Positions 6,651 to 8,365 of a DNA stretch of 8,365 bases are shown piece after piece (positions within the stretch are counted from its first letter, which is position 1; each line of letters starts with the position of its first letter). Source of the stretch: a bacterium. GTDB lineage: Bacteria > Armatimonadota > Fimbriimonadia > Fimbriimonadales > GBS-DC. The stretch lies in NCBI GenBank assembly GCA_029335935.2, contig JARJMV020000258.1, forward strand, positions 1 through 8,365, given 5' to 3'. The position numbers and the translations under genes were made by a program. The notes under the pieces were generated by a model. It was not told the origin of the DNA, did no database searches, and worked only from the letters and a program-made list of their open reading frames with translations.

Positions 6651-7736
6651 TCACACCCAGACGCTCCATCGTCCATCGTAGAATCTGAGGCTGTCCGTAG
6701 CCGCTGAGGGGTGTGGAATATTGTTTCTTTGGGCGGCAGGCGCGCGGTAAGCGTGCGCCTGCGCGAAGGGGGAGTTGCCTTGCCCCCCGACATCGAAATG
6801 GGTGAGTTGCAATCCGCGCGATTCGAGTTGCTCGCGCAGGTGCTGCTGGGCCTGCTGCAGCAGCTGGCGTGTGAAGTCGCGCTCCGCGCTGACCCACGCC
6901 TGAACCTCGTTGCCCTGCGCCTGCACGCGCAGCTCGATCACGCCTAACTCGGGCGGGTCGAGGCGAACAGTGATACTATCGCGTTCGCGGTCATACGCCA
7001 ACCGCTCGATGTATTGCGCCGCCTGCTCCACCGCGTTCCAGTTGGGAGAATCGGGCGTGATTGCGTGCGAGAGCTCGGCAGGCGCGGCGGCTGGCGCAGC
7101 GGAAGCGCCATGCAAAGCGAATGCGTGGGAGGGCGCGTCGCGCAAATCCTCACGCGCGGAACGGCGCAATTCAAGCACAGGCTCTGGCGCATCAGCTGCA
7201 GGCGACGGCGAGGGGAGCGTCTCGCCCTGACGGGCGGACAACACAGGGGAAACGCCCTCATCGCCGTCGGGAGGAGGAGGAGATGCCGTCGCTTGCGACG
7301 ACGCCTCGTGTGGCGCAATCTCCATCACGAAATCACTCTCAAAGCGCTCCACCCTATCGGTTGCTCCAGCAGGCAGAAAATCGGCGAACTCTGTGGAGCT
7401 GCCCCCAATAAGCGTATCAGTCGGATTAGCATCGCCCTGTGGAGGTAGGGCGTCCACGACGAGCAGCATCGGCACGGGTTGAGAACTGGTAAGCGCCCCC
7501 GTCTCCAAGTGTGTAGCCATGCCCTCGCGTGTTGCTTGCAGGTCGCTGCTCGCTATCGGCGCAGGCAGCGGCATCGGCAACACGGAGGCGTACGCTGGCA
7601 ACTCTGGGTCCGTATCCAGTAGTTCCTGCAGAACCGACTCGAACACATCCTGAGGCGAGGCGTTCGATACGCCTATCGCAAATGGTGATTCCGCGCTGAG
7701 TGTCTGCTCGGCTCCGACTATCGGCGTGAACATCAC
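6651..7736 (-). CDS. fliK: Flagellar hook-length control protein FliK
   Basis: FliK is a secreted molecular ruler that measures the hook and switches the flagellar export apparatus from hook to filament substrates. Residues (from the GTG) about 254-316 form the conserved C-terminal Flg_hook domain, with SITVRLDPPELGVIELRV (254-271) and a helix ending LREQLESRGLQLTHFDV (300-316), the part that contacts FlhB. The N-terminal two thirds are poorly conserved, rich in Pro, Ala and Ser (for example 152-156 PPPP and 211-220), as expected for the ruler region. A short N-terminal segment (29-41) may act in export. Total length of 361 is normal. The GTG at 7736 is immediately followed by an ATG at 7733; either may be used. 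GGAG lies only 2 nt from the ATG, too close for normal ribosome binding, and a sigma-28-like promoter ends 6 nt upstream. Confidence 0.93.
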   Translation of the reverse strand: MMFTPIVGAEQTLSAESPFAIGVSNASPQDVFESVLQELLDTDPELPAYASVLPMPLPAPIASSDLQATREGMATHLETGALTSSQPVPMLLVVDALPPQGDANPTDTLIGGSSTEFADFLPAGATDRVERFESDFVMEIAPHEASSQATASPPPPDGDEGVSPVLSARQGETLPSPSPAADAPEPVLELRRSAREDLRDAPSHAFALHGASAAPAAAPAELSHAITPDSPNWNAVEQAAQYIERLAYDRERDSITVRLDPPELGVIELRVQAQGNEVQAWVSAERDFTRQLLQQAQQHLREQLESRGLQLTHFDVGGQGNSPFAQAHAYRAPAAQRNNIPHPSAATDSLRFYDGRWSVWV

Positions 7737-7742
7737 TCCGTA

Positions 7743-7768
7743 TTATTGGCAGCGACGCGAAATCTTTA
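7743..7768 (-). promoter_or_regulatory. Sigma-28 (FliA/SigD)-like flagellar promoter of fliK-flgD-flgE
   Basis: On the minus strand TAAA (7768-7765) is followed after 14 nt by GCCAATAA (7750-7743), compared with the consensus TAAA-N15-GCCGATAA: all four -35 bases and 7 of 8 -10 bases match, with the spacer one base short. The placement, directly before a flagellar operon and on its strand, supports it. The predicted transcription start falls about 7 nt downstream, at or next to the fliK GTG/ATG. The rest of the gap to the methyltransferase remnant (7769-7872) contains a TTGACC (7818-7813) without a matching -10, and nothing else I can name. Confidence 0.5.
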
Positions 7769-7872
7769 GAGGTTCCCCACACAGTGAGTGGCGAGAATGT
7801 TCGGTCCTGAAAGGTCAACCCCCGTTGCGCTGGATTTGCGCCCCTCACTAACTATCAGCGCAATTGGTTCCA

Positions 7873-8184
7873 CTAAGCGTTGCCGAAAATCGTCTCATCC
7901 GATGCTTGCGAGTGGAGGAAAAGTAAATACTCAACAACTTCGATGCCTGTGTAGCGTCGGTCTAACCGCACGCACGCACCTGTGGATTTCAGAACGCGCT
8001 TGAGCTCAGCAGCGATGGGCATAAACCATTCCACATAGCGGTCGGGGTGAACCCCGCCATAGACATCCTTACGCTGGTCGGCATCAGGCGGCGAGGTAAC
8101 GATAAGATCAACGCAGTCATCCGGCAGCTGCGTGAGCACCTCACGACAATTGCCGTGAATGATGCGATTCAGGAACCCCTTCAT
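7873..8184 (-). pseudogene. Remnant of an N4/N6-type DNA methyltransferase with an apparent internal deletion
   Basis: Residues 1-68 match the start of a site-specific amino-methyltransferase of the N6_N4_Mtase group: IIHGNCREVLTQLPDDCVDL (8-27), the catalytic motif IV as TSPPD (30-34), then a YGGVHPDRYVEWF segment (42-54) and LKRVLKSTG (61-69). From about residue 71 the sequence changes to CVRLDRRYTGIEVVEY (71-86), which resembles the far C-terminal end of the same family, where a GSGTT loop is followed by RRYIGIE-EEY. The middle, about two thirds of a normal 280-320-residue enzyme, appears to be missing. The usual aromatic residue after SPP is Asp, a change one substitution could make (TAT to GAT), so it is probably inactive. 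The ATG at 8184 has GGAGA just upstream. It is either a decayed restriction-modification or orphan methyltransferase, or a shortened ORF with no enzymatic role. Confidence 0.7.
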
Positions 8185-8258
8185 CGTCTCCAGAGTATCC
8201 CTGCTGTATTAGGTTGCGCTGCGGATTCTCGCAGTGTCTCCTACCTCGTGAAGCGTCT

Positions 8259-8264
8259 ATTATA
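8259..8264 (-). promoter_or_regulatory. Candidate -10 element (TATAAT) for the methyltransferase remnant
   Basis: A perfect TATAAT lies on the minus strand 74 nt before the ATG at 8184. The -35 region is poor: TTCGCC at 16 nt spacing is the best I find. The resulting leader would include a small hairpin (CTGCG/CGCAG arms at 8219-8223 and 8230-8234, 6-nt loop). The flanking stretch 8265-8365 shows no gene I can support. Confidence 0.3.
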
Positions 8265-8365
8265 CACCAGGAAACATCAAGGCGAAGCAGCTGTTGCCCA
8301 GTAATTCTACGGTGTTTGATGCACTGCACTTTGCAAACAGTTGCCCGTCCCTATCCCTTCCCGCA

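Noticed and set aside
7790..7818. TTGACC on the minus strand as the -35 of a second fliK promoter
   Set aside because: At 17 nt spacing the -10 position reads CTCGCC, and no TATAAT-like hexamer is found at neighbouring spacings.
7426..7848. 140-codon minus-strand ORF overlapping the fliK start
   Set aside because: It overlaps the real fliK frame for most of its length, is Arg-rich, and gives no continuation of the methyltransferase, which I checked for.
8291..8349. Repeated GTTGCCC and a GTTTG/CAAAC inverted pair near the right edge
   Set aside because: The matches are only 5-7 bp, with no regular spacing or further copies, so they support neither a CRISPR repeat nor insertion-sequence ends.

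Overview
The window is GC-rich, gene-dense bacterial chromosome with short gaps, overlapping genes and strong GGAGG-type ribosome binding sites. A motile bacterium is indicated by three flagellar hook genes. The envelope gene mix (a signal-peptide-less class A beta-lactamase-fold hydrolase, a compact signal peptidase I, an O-antigen-ligase/TPR protein) resembles what I know of deep-branching, often thermophilic phyla such as Armatimonadota. That placement is a low-confidence impression, because no rRNA or other marker gene is present.

Layout. Positions 1-180 are non-coding, with one possible leftward promoter. A rightward block of five tightly packed genes follows (181-4947): a serine hydrolase of the beta-lactamase fold, signal peptidase I (lepB), a Nudix hydrolase, a 731-residue membrane protein joining an O-antigen ligase/polymerase (Wzy_C) core to TPR repeats, and a class I SAM methyltransferase with a rhodanese-like N-terminus. 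Gaps are 15 and 3 nt and the other two junctions overlap (1 and 50 nt), so one operon is likely. Its theme is loosely the cell envelope: protein export processing and surface glycan assembly, plus housekeeping enzymes.

The block converges on a leftward flagellar operon, fliK-flgD-flgE (7736 down to 4966). The convergent stops are 18 nt apart, and a 9-bp inverted repeat lies over this junction. FliK is the hook-length ruler, FlgD the hook cap and FlgE the hook subunit, so the operon forms a self-contained hook-assembly unit. A sequence close to the sigma-28 (FliA/SigD) flagellar consensus lies immediately before fliK, so close that transcription would begin at about the start codon.

The right end (7873-8365) holds a leftward remnant of a DNA methyltransferase. 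Its N-terminal TSPP-motif part appears joined directly to its C-terminal part, with the middle of the enzyme missing. A perfect TATAAT lies upstream of it. I see no tRNA, rRNA, CRISPR array, transposase or insertion-sequence ends. Most of the window is ordinary. The best leads are the near-leaderless sigma-28-like promoter, the internally deleted methyltransferase, and the beta-lactamase-fold hydrolase without a signal peptide.
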